From Streptomyces misionensis (lineage in GTDB: Bacteria > Actinomycetota > Actinomycetes > Streptomycetales > Streptomycetaceae): 64,000 nt of DNA. The stretch is from assembly GCF_900104815.1 (NCBI RefSeq), contig NZ_FNTD01000004.1, positions 1,993,501-2,057,500 on the forward strand. Reading direction: 5' to 3'. Below are positions 16,032 to 26,699 of this stretch, piece by piece (the first letter of the stretch is position 1; every line of letters starts with the position of its first letter). The position numbers were made by a program, and so were the translations under genes. Under the pieces are notes generated by a model. That model did no database searches and was not told the DNA's origin. It was given only the letters and a program-made list of their open reading frames with translations.

Positions 16032-17657
16032 TCAGGCGGAGACCCGCGGCTTCTCCGAGGCGCGCGGGGCGGGCAGCTCCAGCCCGGCGTCGTCCGGCTC
16101 CGGCCCCGCCTCCGCCCCGCACTGCATGACCCGCGGCAGCCGCAGCGCCATCACCGCGCCCAGCAGCAACAGCCCCGCGCTCACCAGCAGGGTCACGTGC
16201 AGCCCGTGCACGAAGGAGTCCCGGGCCGCCCGGCGCAGCGCGGACCCGGCCGCGCCGCCGAGCCGGTGCGCGACGTCGTAGGCCTCCCCCAGCGAGTGCC
16301 CGGCGGCGGTCGCGTCCGCGGCGGAGACGCCGGGCACCGCGCGCAGCCGGGGGGTGTACGCCGCGTTCATCACGCTGCCGAGGAGCGCGATGCCGAGGCC
16401 GGCGCCCAGCTGGTAGGAGGTCTCGCCGATCGCCGCCGCGCCGCCGGCCCGGTCCGCCGGGGCCTCGCTGAGCATCGACTCGTAGGCGCCGAACAGCGTG
16501 GTCTCCAGGCCGAGGCCGAGCAGCACGAAGCCGGACAGCAGCAGCGCCGGGTTGTCGGCACGGCCCATCGCGGTCAGGGTCAGCACCGCGGCCGCCGTCA
16601 CACAGAAGCCGGTGCACACCATCCGGCGCGGTCCGAACCGGCGCAGCACCCGCGCGCCCAGCAGGCCCGCCGCCATCGCCGCCACGGTCAGCGGCAGCAG
16701 CCGCAGGCCGGTGGCGAGCGGCGACAGACCGAGGACCAGTTGCAGGTACTGCGCGGCGATCAGCTCCAGGCCGACCAGCGCGAGCATCGCCAGCACGATG
16801 CAGCCGACCGCGGTGGTGAACGCGGGCCTGCGGAACAGCCGCAGGTCCACCAGCGGGTGCGGCAGCCGCCGCTGGCGCCGTACGAACAGGACGAGCAGGG
16901 CGGCGCCGACCGGCAGCGGCAGCAGGGTCAAGGGGCTCGCCGGGGCGTGGCCGCCGCCGAGCTGCTTGACGCCGAGGACGACGCCGAACAGGCCGGCCGC
17001 CGCCATCAGCGCGCCGGTCACGTCCCAGGGGCCGTCCGCCGTGCCCCGGGACTCGGGCAGCAGCATCCGCCCGACCGGAAGGCTGATCAGCATCAGCGGG
17101 ATGTTGATCAGGAAGACCGAGCCCCACCAGAAGTGCTCCAGCAGAAAGCCGCCGAGCAGCGGGCCGACCGCCGCGCCGACGGCGGCGACCGCGCTCCACA
17201 CGCCGATGGCGAGGGCGCGCTCGCGCCGGTCGGGGAAGACCTGGCGGAGGATCGACAGGGTCGCGGGCATGATCATGGCGCCGCCGACGCCGAGCAGGGC
17301 GCGGGCGAGGATCAGCACCTCGGCCGTGTGCGCGGTCGCGGCGACGGCGGAGGCCACGCCGAACAGGCCGTAGCCGAGCAGCAGGACGCGTCTGCGCCCC
17401 ACCCGGTCGCCGAGGGTGCCGAAGAGGATCAGCAGCGAGGCGCAGACCAGCGGGTAGACGTCGACGATCCAGAGCAGTTCCGTGGCGCCGGGCCGCAGGT
17501 CCTCGGTGACCGCGGGGACCGCCACGTGCAGCACGGTCGCGTCGAGGGCGACGAGCAGCAGGCTGGCGCAGAGGACGACGAGGACGACCCAGCGGTTGGC
17601 ACCGGGCCCGGCCGTCCGGCGGCGCGGCCGTAGGGCGGCCGTGGGCGTCCCGGACAT
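16032..17657 (-). CDS. MFS drug exporter, DHA2 (14-helix) family
   Basis: 541-aa inner-membrane proton antiporter of the EmrB/QacA class. The first helix is followed by the DHA2 marker LDATVLHVAVPA, then GTLGDRVGRRRVLL (motif A), the antiporter-type motif GPLLGGFLLEHFWWGSVFLINIP (motif C region), and hydrophobic segments consistent with 14 helices. The last 25 residues form a soluble tail. ATG at 17657 follows GGGAGGT by about 7 nt. No TetR-type regulator lies beside it in this window, so its inducer cannot be guessed. It ends about 120 bp from the start of the acyl-CoA dehydrogenase. Confidence 0.9.
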   Translation of the reverse strand: MSGTPTAALRPRRRTAGPGANRWVVLVVLCASLLLVALDATVLHVAVPAVTEDLRPGATELLWIVDVYPLVCASLLILFGTLGDRVGRRRVLLLGYGLFGVASAVAATAHTAEVLILARALLGVGGAMIMPATLSILRQVFPDRRERALAIGVWSAVAAVGAAVGPLLGGFLLEHFWWGSVFLINIPLMLISLPVGRMLLPESRGTADGPWDVTGALMAAAGLFGVVLGVKQLGGGHAPASPLTLLPLPVGAALLVLFVRRQRRLPHPLVDLRLFRRPAFTTAVGCIVLAMLALVGLELIAAQYLQLVLGLSPLATGLRLLPLTVAAMAAGLLGARVLRRFGPRRMVCTGFCVTAAAVLTLTAMGRADNPALLLSGFVLLGLGLETTLFGAYESMLSEAPADRAGGAAAIGETSYQLGAGLGIALLGSVMNAAYTPRLRAVPGVSAADATAAGHSLGEAYDVAHRLGGAAGSALRRAARDSFVHGLHVTLLVSAGLLLLGAVMALRLPRVMQCGAEAGPEPDDAGLELPAPRASEKPRVSA

Positions 17658-17911
17658 GTACGTACCTCCCAGATGTTCCCTCGCGTGGAGCGGGGCGACG
17701 GGGACCGCCTGTCGTACGGCCGGGAAGGAGTGGTGTCCCCGGCCCGCGCTGTCCACGGGGATGGCTCGTCAGCCTACGCGAGTCCGCCGAGCCCACACGT
17801 GGCGGACCTCTCACCCCCGGGAGGCTACCCCTGTGTCGTGCACCACGCCCCGCCCGCTCGACCGCGCCCCGGCGGCCGGTCCGTTCCCCCGTCCGGTCGA
17901 TAATCGAGCCC

Positions 17912-19153
17912 GTGACCGATCTCGAGACGCGCGTGGCCGCACCCCACGCCCCGCCGCCGCCCGCACCGCTGCCGCGCCGGGCGGCCCCGGCCCTCGTGGG
18001 CTACGCGGCGGTCCGCGTCCTGGGCCTGGTGGTGCTGGCGGTGTGGAGCGCCGCGCGCGGCAAGAGCGCCCTCACCCTGCTGACCGCGCGCTGGGACTCC
18101 CTCTGGTACACGCGGGTCGCCGAGGGCGGCTACGGCTACCAGGTGCGGCTGCCCGACGGCGACGTCCACTCCGATCTGGCGTTCTTCCCGCTGCTGCCGT
18201 GGCTGGAGCGGGGCCTGCACGCGGTCACCCCGCTGTCGTACGCGCACGCTGGTCTCGTGGTGTCGCTGCTCGCCTCGCTCGCCGCGGCGGCGGGGATCTA
18301 CGCGGTCGCCGAGCACGTGTACGGGCGGCGGGTCGGTGTCTGCGCCGTGCTGCTGTGGGCGGTGCTGCCGGTCGCGGTGGTCCAGTCGATGGCGTACAGC
18401 GAGTCGCTGTTCACCGCGCTGGCGGCCTGGGCGCTGTACGCGCTGCTGACCGGGCGGTGGGTGAGCGCGGGGCTGCTCGCGGCGCTGGCGGGGCTGACCC
18501 GGCCGGTGGGCGGCGCGGTGGTCGCCGCGGTGTGGACCGCGGCCGTGATCTCCTTCGTGCGGGAGCGAAGCGCGGCGCGCACGGACGGCGCGCGGCGAAC
18601 GGCGCACGCCCCTTCCGCCGCCGCGGGACCGTCAACACGCGTCCCCTCCCCCTTCACCCTCCGTCGCCTCCTCGGGATGCTGATCGCTCCGCTCGGCGCG
18701 GCCGGCTACGTGCTCTGGGTCGGCGGGCACACCGGCAGGGGCCCGTTCGGCTATCTGGACGTGCAGGCCGGATGGCGCAACGGCTTCGACGGCGGATACG
18801 CCTTCGCGTGTTTCGTGGCCGACAAGTTCACGTCGGTCCCGTCCGCGCTCGCGGGCGTCGGACTGATCGCCGGTGTCGCGCTGCTGCTCTGGCTGTACGT
18901 CAGCGGGGTGCGCCGGGGCCAGCCGGTCGAACTGCTGGTGTACACGGGGGTCGTGCTGGCGCTGGCGCTGTGCGCGTCGAGCTACTTCGGCTCCAAGCCC
19001 CGGCTGCTGCTGCCCGCCTTCCCGGTGCTCCTCCCGCTCGCCGAGGCCCTCGCCCGGCTGCGCACCTCCCGATCCGTCCTGCTCACGGCGGCGCTGGCGA
19101 TCATCTCCGCGGTCTACGGGGCGTTCTGGCTGAACGGCTCCGGCCCCCCGTGA
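17912..19153 (+). CDS. Integral-membrane glycosyltransferase, PIG-V/mannosyltransferase-like
   Basis: 413-aa polytopic protein with about 10 hydrophobic segments. The first loop carries RWDSLWYTRVAEGGYGY, the motif of GT-C enzymes (PIG-V/GPI mannosyltransferase 2 type) that use a polyprenyl-phosphate sugar donor outside the membrane; FFPLLPWLERGL follows, as in that family. A Ser/Ala/Arg-rich loop (about residues 215-250) is poorly conserved. The GTG at 17912 has no good ribosome site, but GATAAT lies 9 bp upstream, so the mRNA may be leaderless. Acceptor unknown; protein O-mannosylation or a cell-wall glycan are possibilities. Confidence 0.75.
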   Translation: MTDLETRVAAPHAPPPPAPLPRRAAPALVGYAAVRVLGLVVLAVWSAARGKSALTLLTARWDSLWYTRVAEGGYGYQVRLPDGDVHSDLAFFPLLPWLERGLHAVTPLSYAHAGLVVSLLASLAAAAGIYAVAEHVYGRRVGVCAVLLWAVLPVAVVQSMAYSESLFTALAAWALYALLTGRWVSAGLLAALAGLTRPVGGAVVAAVWTAAVISFVRERSAARTDGARRTAHAPSAAAGPSTRVPSPFTLRRLLGMLIAPLGAAGYVLWVGGHTGRGPFGYLDVQAGWRNGFDGGYAFACFVADKFTSVPSALAGVGLIAGVALLLWLYVSGVRRGQPVELLVYTGVVLALALCASSYFGSKPRLLLPAFPVLLPLAEALARLRTSRSVLLTAALAIISAVYGAFWLNGSGPP

Positions 19154-19391
19154 TCGACGCGTACCGGCCGGTGAAGCTCCGGGGAATTGCGACCCAGGAC
19201 CGGGTTAACGCATTTATAAGCGCCATATAAACAACACCCGGCACGATCAAAGGAATTACAGAGCGCGGCCTCACGTGATTGCGGAATCCGGCGGAATTCG
19301 ACCGCCCTTGAGAGGTTTCCCACATCACATCGTCATCACAAAGCCGCTGTTACGACCGGGAACACAGCTCACTCGCTGTAACGTCGATTGG

Positions 19392-20414
19392 GTGCGTACC
19401 GAACGGAACCTCACCCGGCGTCTGGACCGGGTGTTCGCCAGGCTGGACCGGGAGCCGGAACGGCCGGCCCATATCGATGTGCCGGTGATGAGCCGGCACC
19501 GGGTCGTGCTGTTCTCCGCGACCCTCGCCTTCTACCTGGCGATCGTGTGGGCCGTGGTGACCACCTCCTGGCTCGTCCGGCTCGACTGGCAGGTCATGTT
19601 CTTCCGGCCGTACCAGCAGTGGCCGCAGATCCACGCCTTCCTCGACTACTACGTGGTGCTCGGCCAGCGCGGCCCCACCGCGGTGATGGTCGCGGCCTGG
19701 CTCGGCTGGCGCTCCTGGCGCCAGCACACCCTGCGCCCGCTGCTCACCCTGGCCACCTCGCTGCTGCTGCTGAACGCCACGGTCGGCGCCGCCAAGTACG
19801 GCATGGGGCGGCTCGGTCCGCACTACGCGACCGTGATCGGCTCGAACGAGATGGGTCTGGGCGGCGATATATTTCCCAGCGGACACACCGCCAACGCGGT
19901 GGTGACCTGGGGCATCCTGGCCTATCTGGCCTCGACCCCGCGCGCACGGCGCTGGCTGTCCGCGGTCTCCGCGATCACCTCGCTGGGCGTCGGTCTCACC
20001 ACCGTCTACCTCGGTACGCACTGGCTCAGCGACGTGCTCCTCGGCTGGGCCGCCGGCCTGCTGATCCTGCTCGCCCTGCCGTGGTTCGAACCGCTGATCG
20101 CCAAGGCCGAGACCCGGCTGTTCGACCTGCGCGACCGCTGGCGCAACCGGCCCGTTCCCGAGCCGGCCGCCCCGCTGGCGCCGGTGCTGCTCAAGGCGCC
20201 GCGCGGCGCGGAAGCCGAGCAGTCCGCGCCGGCCCGCGAGCCGGTCTCCTCCACCCGCGCCTCCCGGGGCCTGGTGCACCTGGCACCCGGACCGCACACG
20301 GCCCGCTCCGAGCGCAGCCCGGTCACCCCGGCGGGCAGCCGCCGCCCGCCGGGCGGCGACCGGGCACCCCGCGGCACCTCCCAGCCGGCGGCCCGTCCCC
20401 TGACAGGCGGCTGA
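19392..20414 (+). CDS. PAP2-family membrane phosphatase
   Basis: 340-aa membrane phosphatase of the type-2 phosphatidic acid phosphatase family, acting on lipid phosphates or pyrophosphates at the outer face. Signature motifs: C1 KYGMGRLGP, C2 FPSGHTAN, C3 YLGTHWLSDVLLG. Six hydrophobic segments precede a Pro/Ala/Arg-rich cytoplasmic tail of about 95 aa without recognisable domain. I chose GTG 19392 (VRTERNLTRRL) because upstream in-frame sequence is not protein-like; no ribosome site is visible and TGTAAC lies about 10 bp upstream, so it may be leaderless. The lipid may be undecaprenyl-PP or the carrier released by the upstream glycosyltransferase; that link is inference. Confidence 0.85.
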   Translation: MRTERNLTRRLDRVFARLDREPERPAHIDVPVMSRHRVVLFSATLAFYLAIVWAVVTTSWLVRLDWQVMFFRPYQQWPQIHAFLDYYVVLGQRGPTAVMVAAWLGWRSWRQHTLRPLLTLATSLLLLNATVGAAKYGMGRLGPHYATVIGSNEMGLGGDIFPSGHTANAVVTWGILAYLASTPRARRWLSAVSAITSLGVGLTTVYLGTHWLSDVLLGWAAGLLILLALPWFEPLIAKAETRLFDLRDRWRNRPVPEPAAPLAPVLLKAPRGAEAEQSAPAREPVSSTRASRGLVHLAPGPHTARSERSPVTPAGSRRPPGGDRAPRGTSQPAARPLTGG

Positions 20415-20460
20415 CGGCCGGGACGGCGGCGGGTCCGGTACGCACACCGCCCCCGCCCCA

Positions 20461-20502
20461 CGGCGAAGGCCCCGCCCCCTCACGGGAGCGGGGCCTTCGC
20501 CG
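20461..20502. terminator. Bidirectional terminator between the PAP2 gene and the I78 gene
   Basis: A perfect 15-bp inverted repeat (20461-20475 / 20488-20502) with a 12-nt loop separates two convergent genes. Confidence 0.8.
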
Positions 20503-20518
20503 TACGCGGGCGCGGGCG

Positions 20519-20734
20519 TCAGCCCTTCCAGGCGCGGGCCACCCGGCCGTCACGCACCTCGAAGTTGAGCCGGCCCGCCCGGTACTCCATGGTGATGATC
20601 GCGCCCGGCGGCAGCGACCGCACGGTCGACCAGCCGCGCTGCCGGGCCAGCCGCTCGGCGCTCGCCGCGTCGAGGCCGACGTACCCGTCCGGACTGTCCT
20701 GGGGCTCCGCTGGCGGAGTGGGAATCGGTGCCAT
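20519..20734 (-). CDS. I78-family proteinase inhibitor-like small protein
   Basis: 71-aa soluble protein matching the I78 peptidase inhibitor fold: YVGLDAASAERLARQRGW, then RSLPPGAIITMEYRAGRLNFEVRDGRVARAWKG-type core (reactive loop and strand, residues about 40-68). There is no signal peptide, so unlike many inhibitors it is predicted to be cytoplasmic. A good leaderless promoter fits: TTCCGT and TAGCGT are 17 bp apart, with TAGCGT 7 bp from the ATG. Protease targets are unknown. Confidence 0.75.
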   Translation of the reverse strand: MAPIPTPPAEPQDSPDGYVGLDAASAERLARQRGWSTVRSLPPGAIITMEYRAGRLNFEVRDGRVARAWKG

Positions 20735-21152
20735 GCGGCCACGCTAGGCCGCGACGCGCGGTGACGGAAGCCGGGCACGTCCGGGTAAGAGCGGCCTCCG
20801 ACCAGGGTCACACTTCTGTCACAGCTTCCGGAGTCCCTTCCGGCCGAACTCCCTCACACGTTCGGGGGTTTCCGTACCGCTCACCGGGGCATTCGAACTG
20901 AATTCCCTCGTGTCGCCGCGGCCCTTCCCATTACCCGCCGGAAACTTCCGCGGCGAAGACCCGGAGAGGCCGGGAGCGTGATTCCGGGGAATCCCGATCC
21001 GTGGCACCGGAGCTGACACCGCATGGGGATTTTCACGGATTCCGCACATGACGCGCGGGCGCTACGCGGCGCGGCCCCCCGGCGGGAACCGGAGGGCCGT
21101 CGGGCCGTCGGGCCGGGGGCCGGGCACCGGACCGGTCCCGGCACCGTACGGC
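20735..21152. other. Noncoding stretch between the I78 gene and the Rpf/LysM gene
   Basis: 418 bp. It holds the I78 promoter, a TGTGAC-N5-TGTGAC direct repeat near 20812-20828, and an imperfect GC-rich inverted repeat around 21116-21140 that may end the Rpf transcript. A 76-codon open frame on the minus strand (20819-21049) has no ribosome site or recognisable features, and I do not call it a gene. Confidence 0.5.
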
Positions 21153-22354
<1,202 letters not shown>

Positions 22355-23137
22355 GTGCCGCGCATGCTCGACGTCAGCGACGCCGTACGCGCCGAGATCG
22401 GCGACGAAGAAGCCGACCGGCTGCTCGCCGGAGAGAACGCCCCGGGCAGTTACGACTGCACGTCCTGCCGCACCCCGGGCGACTCCGAGCAGGAGCGCAC
22501 CAGCACCGTCCTGTTCGTCGGCGAGGAGACCGCGGTCCTCGCCTTCGCCCACGCCAGCTGCCTGCCCTCGCAGGTCGTCCAGGTCACCGAGGAGCAGTTG
22601 CAGGGCGCCGTCCGCTCCATCGGCGCGCAGGCCGCCGACGACGGGCCGCGGCGGTCCGCGCCCGAGCAGGCGGTGCTCGGCGTGACCAGCGGACTCGTCC
22701 TCATCGAGGGCGAGTTGCACCCCGCGCTGGTCGTCGAGCCCACCTCGCCCATCGTGCGCCCGGGCACCACCGGGACCGGGGACGACTTCCTGCCGCTGCT
22801 GATCGAGCAGGGCTTCATGCCGGTGACCGAGATCGCCGCCGTACCGCCGGTGCTGCACGGCTGGTCGGTGCTGCTGGCGGTGGGCCAGCTGCACGCGGTC
22901 CTCCAGCCGGGCCCGCACGGCGGCCAGCCGGTGGCCTGGTGGCAGGCGCACCAGCCGCTCCAGGTCACCGACGGCTGGCGGGCCTCGGCCAACAAGCACC
23001 AGCAGGTGCTGATGTTCGCCGCCCCGGTGGGCTCGATCGGCCGTCAGCCCCGCGAGGACCTGCTGCGCGACTCCCTCGACCGGGCCGCGGCGCAGGGCAG
23101 GCTGGTGGCGGCGGCGCTGCCGCTCGCGGGTACCTGA
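22355..23137 (+). CDS. Conserved Streptomyces protein of unknown function
   Basis: 260-aa soluble protein that I do not recognise beyond being typical for Streptomyces at this locus. It begins MPRMLDVSDAVRAEIG and carries a CxxC near the N-terminus (DCTSC), a hydrophobic beta-rich middle (LGVTSGLVLIEGELHPALVVE; WSVLLAVGQLHAVLQPG) and no signal peptide or membrane span. The GTG at 22355 is preferred to an upstream ATG because GGGAG lies 7-8 nt before it. It is followed by the small gene at 23205. Confidence 0.65.
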   Translation: MPRMLDVSDAVRAEIGDEEADRLLAGENAPGSYDCTSCRTPGDSEQERTSTVLFVGEETAVLAFAHASCLPSQVVQVTEEQLQGAVRSIGAQAADDGPRRSAPEQAVLGVTSGLVLIEGELHPALVVEPTSPIVRPGTTGTGDDFLPLLIEQGFMPVTEIAAVPPVLHGWSVLLAVGQLHAVLQPGPHGGQPVAWWQAHQPLQVTDGWRASANKHQQVLMFAAPVGSIGRQPREDLLRDSLDRAAAQGRLVAAALPLAGT

Positions 23138-23204
23138 CCAACCGCGCTCCCGAAGGCAGGTCACGAAACCGCATCTCTTCGGGGGCGCCGTCGTTTGGAC
23201 ATAC

Positions 23205-23603
23205 GTGCACGCATACGACACTTCGCCCCGCCGGTCCTCGTTCTCCTCCGTCCCGTCCGCCCGGACCGGGCAGGAAGGGATGGGTGGTGCCTCGGCCACG
23301 CCGATCTTCGACATGCTCTCCGCGGAGTGGGTCAAGGCCTTTCGCACGCTGCCGGGCGACCGCAGCGGGGAGGAGGGGCTGAGGTTCGTCCCCTTCGGTC
23401 TGCCGGACCGGACGGGATGGTCGTACGGCGGCCATCGGGCGGGCTCGTTCAGCAGCTCCTACAGCGCCTACAGCGCGGGGGCCTACAACGCCCGCCAGCA
23501 GTCGCAGTGGCAGCGGGTCGGCACCGTCGGACGGCCCGAGCAGGACAACGGGATGCACCATGTGCCCGCCGCGCTGCCGCCGGGACCGCGCCGGGGCGCA
23601 TGA
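23205..23603 (+). CDS. Small unrecognised protein, Ser/Tyr/Gly-rich centre
   Basis: 132-aa protein without signal peptide or membrane segment. An acidic/aromatic core (TPIFDMLSAEWVKAFRTLPGD) is followed by a low-complexity part (SFSSSYSAYSAGAYNARQQS) and a Pro/Gly-rich end. I know of no function. The GTG at 23205 lacks a ribosome site, so it may be leaderless; an alternative ATG at 23280 has AGGAAGGG directly before it. It lies 67 bp after the previous gene and before a strong terminator. Confidence 0.55.
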   Translation: MHAYDTSPRRSSFSSVPSARTGQEGMGGASATPIFDMLSAEWVKAFRTLPGDRSGEEGLRFVPFGLPDRTGWSYGGHRAGSFSSSYSAYSAGAYNARQQSQWQRVGTVGRPEQDNGMHHVPAALPPGPRRGA

Positions 23604-23621
23604 GCGTGCCGGACCCACGAA

Positions 23622-23655
23622 GAAGGGCGGCCCCCGAGAACGGGGGCCGCCCTTC
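23622..23655. terminator. Bidirectional terminator between 23205-23603 and der
   Basis: A perfect 14-bp stem (23622-23635 / 23642-23655) with a 6-nt loop lies between convergent genes. Confidence 0.8.
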
Positions 23656-23672
23656 ACGTCGTACCGTCGGCG

Positions 23673-25154
23673 CTACTTCTTCTTCGTGCCGCGCTTCTCG
23701 CGCACCCGCACCGAGATGTGGATCGGGGTGCCCTCGAAGCCGAACTCCTCGCGCAGCCGGCGCTCGATGAAGCGCCGGTAGCCCGCCTCGATGAAGCCCG
23801 AGGCGAAGAGCACGAAGCGCGGCGGCTTGGTGCCGGCCTGGGTGCCGAAGAGGATGCGCGGCTGCTTGCCGCCCCGGACCGGGTGCGGGTGGGCCGCGAC
23901 CAGCTCGCCGAGGAAGGCGTTGAGCCGGCCGGTGGGCACGCGGGTCTCCCAGCCGGCGAGCGCGGTCTCGATGGCCGGGACCAGCTTCTCCATGTGGCGG
24001 CCGGTGCGCGCGGACACGTTCACCCGGGGCGCCCAGGCGACCTGGCCCAGCTCGGTCTCGATCTCCCGCTCCAGGTAGTAGCGGCGCTCCTCGTCCAGGG
24101 TGTCCCACTTGTTGTAGGCGATGACCAGCGCGCGGCCCGCCTCGACGGCCATGGTGACGATCCGCTGGTCCTGCACGGAGATGTTCTCGGAGGCGTCGAT
24201 CAGGACGACCGCGACCTCGGCCTTCTCCACGGCGGCGGCGGTGCGCAGCGAGGCGTAGTAGTCGGCGCCCTGCTGGAGGTGGACCCGCTTGCGGATGCCG
24301 GCGGTGTCCACGAACTTCCAGGTGACGCCGCCCAGCTCGATGATCTCGTCCACCGGGTCGCGGGTGGTGCCCGCCAGCTCGTTGACGACGACGCGCTCCT
24401 CGCCGGCCACCTTGTTCAGCAGGGAGGACTTGCCGACGTTCGGGCGGCCGATGAGCGCGATCCGGCGGGGGCCGCCGAGCGCGGTGCCGAAGGTCTGCTC
24501 GGGCGCCTCGGGCAGCGCCTCCAGGACGGCGTCCAGCATGTCGCCGGTGCCGCGACCGTGCAGGGCGGAGACCGGGTGGGGCTCGCCGAGGCCCAGGTTC
24601 CACAGATAGGCGGCGTCGGCCTCGCCGCTCGGGCCGTCGACCTTGTTGGCGCACAGCACCACCGGCTTGCCGGCCTTGCGCAGCAGCCGGACGACGGCCT
24701 CGTCGGTGTCGGTCGCGCCGACCTTGGCGTCGACCACGAAGACCACCGCGTCGGCGGCCTCGATCGCGTACTCGGCCTGGGCCGCCACGGAGGCGTCGAT
24801 GCCGAGGACGTCCTGCTCCCAGCCGCCGGTGTCGACCACCTTGAAGCGGCGGCCCGCCCACTCGGCCTCGTACGTGACGCGGTCGCGGGTCACGCCCGGC
24901 TTGTCCTCGACGACCGCCTCGCGGCGGCCGATGATCCGGTTGACCAGGGTCGACTTGCCGACATTGGGACGGCCGACGACGGCGAGCACGGGCAGCGGGC
25001 CGTGGCCCGCCGCCTCGATGGCGCCCTCGACGTCCTCGATGTCGAAGCCCTCTTCCGCGGCGAGCTCCATGAACTGCGCGTACTCGGCGTCGCCGAGAGC
25101 CCCGTGCTCGTACTCGTGCGCGGCCGAGCCGTCGGGCTGGATGTCGTCGTTCAT
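23673..25154 (-). CDS. der: Ribosome biogenesis GTPase Der (EngA)
   Basis: 493-aa essential GTPase for 50S subunit maturation. It has two tandem G domains, each with a GRPNVGKS P-loop (61-68 and 236-243), switch motifs DTGGW and DTAGI, and NKVD/NKWD specificity motifs (170-173 for the first). A KH-like C-terminal domain ends in a basic KRGTKKK. An acidic N-terminal extension of about 50 aa ([19 protein letters not shown]) precedes the first G domain, as in other actinobacteria. It is the last gene of the run aroH-tyrA / cmk-plsC-der. Confidence 0.96.
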   Translation of the reverse strand: MNDDIQPDGSAAHEYEHGALGDAEYAQFMELAAEEGFDIEDVEGAIEAAGHGPLPVLAVVGRPNVGKSTLVNRIIGRREAVVEDKPGVTRDRVTYEAEWAGRRFKVVDTGGWEQDVLGIDASVAAQAEYAIEAADAVVFVVDAKVGATDTDEAVVRLLRKAGKPVVLCANKVDGPSGEADAAYLWNLGLGEPHPVSALHGRGTGDMLDAVLEALPEAPEQTFGTALGGPRRIALIGRPNVGKSSLLNKVAGEERVVVNELAGTTRDPVDEIIELGGVTWKFVDTAGIRKRVHLQQGADYYASLRTAAAVEKAEVAVVLIDASENISVQDQRIVTMAVEAGRALVIAYNKWDTLDEERRYYLEREIETELGQVAWAPRVNVSARTGRHMEKLVPAIETALAGWETRVPTGRLNAFLGELVAAHPHPVRGGKQPRILFGTQAGTKPPRFVLFASGFIEAGYRRFIERRLREEFGFEGTPIHISVRVREKRGTKKK

Positions 25155-25229
25155 GAAGTCCGTACCTCGTCGTTCATCGTGGTGATCGGTGGAACAGGCC
25201 CCCGGGCTGGTCCCGGGTGGGCTGATCCA

Positions 25230-25889
25230 CTACTCAAGTGTCGCCCGGCGCCCGGTCAGGCGCCTGGCGTTTTCCAGGTGGCCGGTGAGCTGCTTCTGGA
25301 TGCGCTCGGTCGCCTCGTCCAGCGCCCGGCGCGTGCGCCGCCCCGATCCGTCGCCCGCGTCGAACGGGTCGCCGAAGACGACGTCGACCCGGGAGCGCAG
25401 CGGAGGCAGCGCCTTTATCAACCGACCCGGCCGGTCCGAGCTTCCCATGACGGCCACCGGCACGATCGGCGCCCCGCTGCGGACCGCGAAGTAGGCGAGG
25501 CCCGCGCGCAGCGAGGCGAAGTCGCCCTCGCCCCGGGTGCCCTCCGGGAAGATCCCCAGCACTCCCCCGGCCGCCAGGACGCCGAGGGCGTCGGTGATGG
25601 CGGTGCGGTCGGCGGCGGCCCGGTCCACCTTCAGCTGGCCGATGCCGGTCAGGAAGTCGCCCAGCGGACCGACGAACGCCTCCCTCTTGATCAGGAAGTG
25701 CGTCGGCCGGGGCGCCACGCCCATGACCATCGGGCCGTCGATGTTGTGCGAGTGGTTCACCGCGAGGATCACCGGGCCGGTGGCGGGCACCTTCCAGGCG
25801 CCGAGCACCCGCGGCTTCCACAGGCCGTACATCAGGCCGACGCCGATGCGCCGCCCGACCTCGGCACCTCTTTCGGAGGGCAGGCTCAC
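25230..25889 (-). CDS. plsC: 1-acyl-sn-glycerol-3-phosphate acyltransferase family protein
   Basis: 219-aa membrane-associated acyltransferase converting lysophosphatidate-type acceptors to phosphatidate. The catalytic HX4D box reads NHSHNIDG, and the acceptor-binding FPEGTRGEG motif is present, with KALPPLRSRVDVVFG as a later family block. GTG 25889 overlaps the cmk stop (GTGA), so it is translationally coupled to cmk. Several PlsC paralogues exist in Streptomyces; which lipid this one makes is not decided by sequence. Confidence 0.88.
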   Translation of the reverse strand: MSLPSERGAEVGRRIGVGLMYGLWKPRVLGAWKVPATGPVILAVNHSHNIDGPMVMGVAPRPTHFLIKREAFVGPLGDFLTGIGQLKVDRAAADRTAITDALGVLAAGGVLGIFPEGTRGEGDFASLRAGLAYFAVRSGAPIVPVAVMGSSDRPGRLIKALPPLRSRVDVVFGDPFDAGDGSGRRTRRALDEATERIQKQLTGHLENARRLTGRRATLE

Positions 25890-26581
25890 TTCCCGGTCCG
25901 CTTCTCCTCGACCAGGGTGACGACGCACTCGATGACCTGGGCGAGGGTGAGCTCGGTGGTGTCCACCTCGACCGCGTCGTCGGCCTTGGCGAGCGGGGAG
26001 GTCTTGCGGCTGGAGTCGGCGGTGTCCCGCTTGATCAGCGCCTCGCGGGTGGCGTGCAGGTCCGCGCCCTTCAGCTCGCCGCTGCGGCGGGCGGCGCGGG
26101 CCTCCGGGGAGGCGGTGAGGAAGATCTTGAGGTCGGCGTCCGGCAGCACCGTCGTACCGATGTCACGGCCCTCGACCACGATGCCCCGCTCGGCGCCGGC
26201 CGCCAGCGAGCGCTGGAGCTCGGTGATCCGGGCGCGCACCTCGGGCACCGCGCTGACCGCGCTGACCTTGGAGGTGACCTCCTGGGTGCGGATCGCCGCG
26301 GCCACGTCCACCCCGTCGACCGTGATGGTGGGGGCTTCCGGGTCGGTGCCGGAGACGATGTCGGCCTTGCCCGCGACGGCCGCGACGGCGGTGGGGTCCG
26401 CCAGGTCGATGCCGTTGTTCACCATCCACCAGGTGATCGCCCGGTACTGGGCCCCGGTGTCCAGGTAGCTCAGGCCGAGCTGCGCGGCCACGGCCTTCGA
26501 CGTGCTCGACTTGCCCGTGCCGGAGGGACCGTCGATCGCGACGATCACGGGCTTGGCGGTCGGGGCGGCGCCGTTTTCCAC
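25886..26581 (-). CDS. cmk: Cytidylate kinase
   Basis: 231-aa (d)CMP kinase, ATP + CMP to ADP + CDP, for pyrimidine salvage and CDP-lipid supply. P-loop GPSGTGKSS near residue 18, LDTGAQYRA substrate region, VEGRDIGTTVLPDADLKIFLTA and RDTADSSRKTSPL motifs are all typical. The GTG at 26581 follows AGGAAGGT by 8 nt; a longer form has no ribosome site. It is coupled by overlap to plsC and sits 118 bp after tyrA. Confidence 0.95.
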   Translation of the reverse strand: MENGAAPTAKPVIVAIDGPSGTGKSSTSKAVAAQLGLSYLDTGAQYRAITWWMVNNGIDLADPTAVAAVAGKADIVSGTDPEAPTITVDGVDVAAAIRTQEVTSKVSAVSAVPEVRARITELQRSLAAGAERGIVVEGRDIGTTVLPDADLKIFLTASPEARAARRSGELKGADLHATREALIKRDTADSSRKTSPLAKADDAVEVDTTELTLAQVIECVVTLVEEKRTGK

Positions 26582-26699
26582 GAGGGCACCTTCCTGGGTG
26601 TGCGGGGTGAGCGGGGGTCGGGGTGCGAGAGCGCCCCGCACAAGGTTACTGGGTGTGGGTCACTCGTCCGGACGCACATCACCGCCCGCCTTCGCCGTC

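Noticed and set aside
20819..21049. 76-codon minus-strand frame
   Set aside because: No ribosome site, no domain and atypical composition for a Streptomyces gene; it probably lies in the untranslated region behind the Rpf gene.
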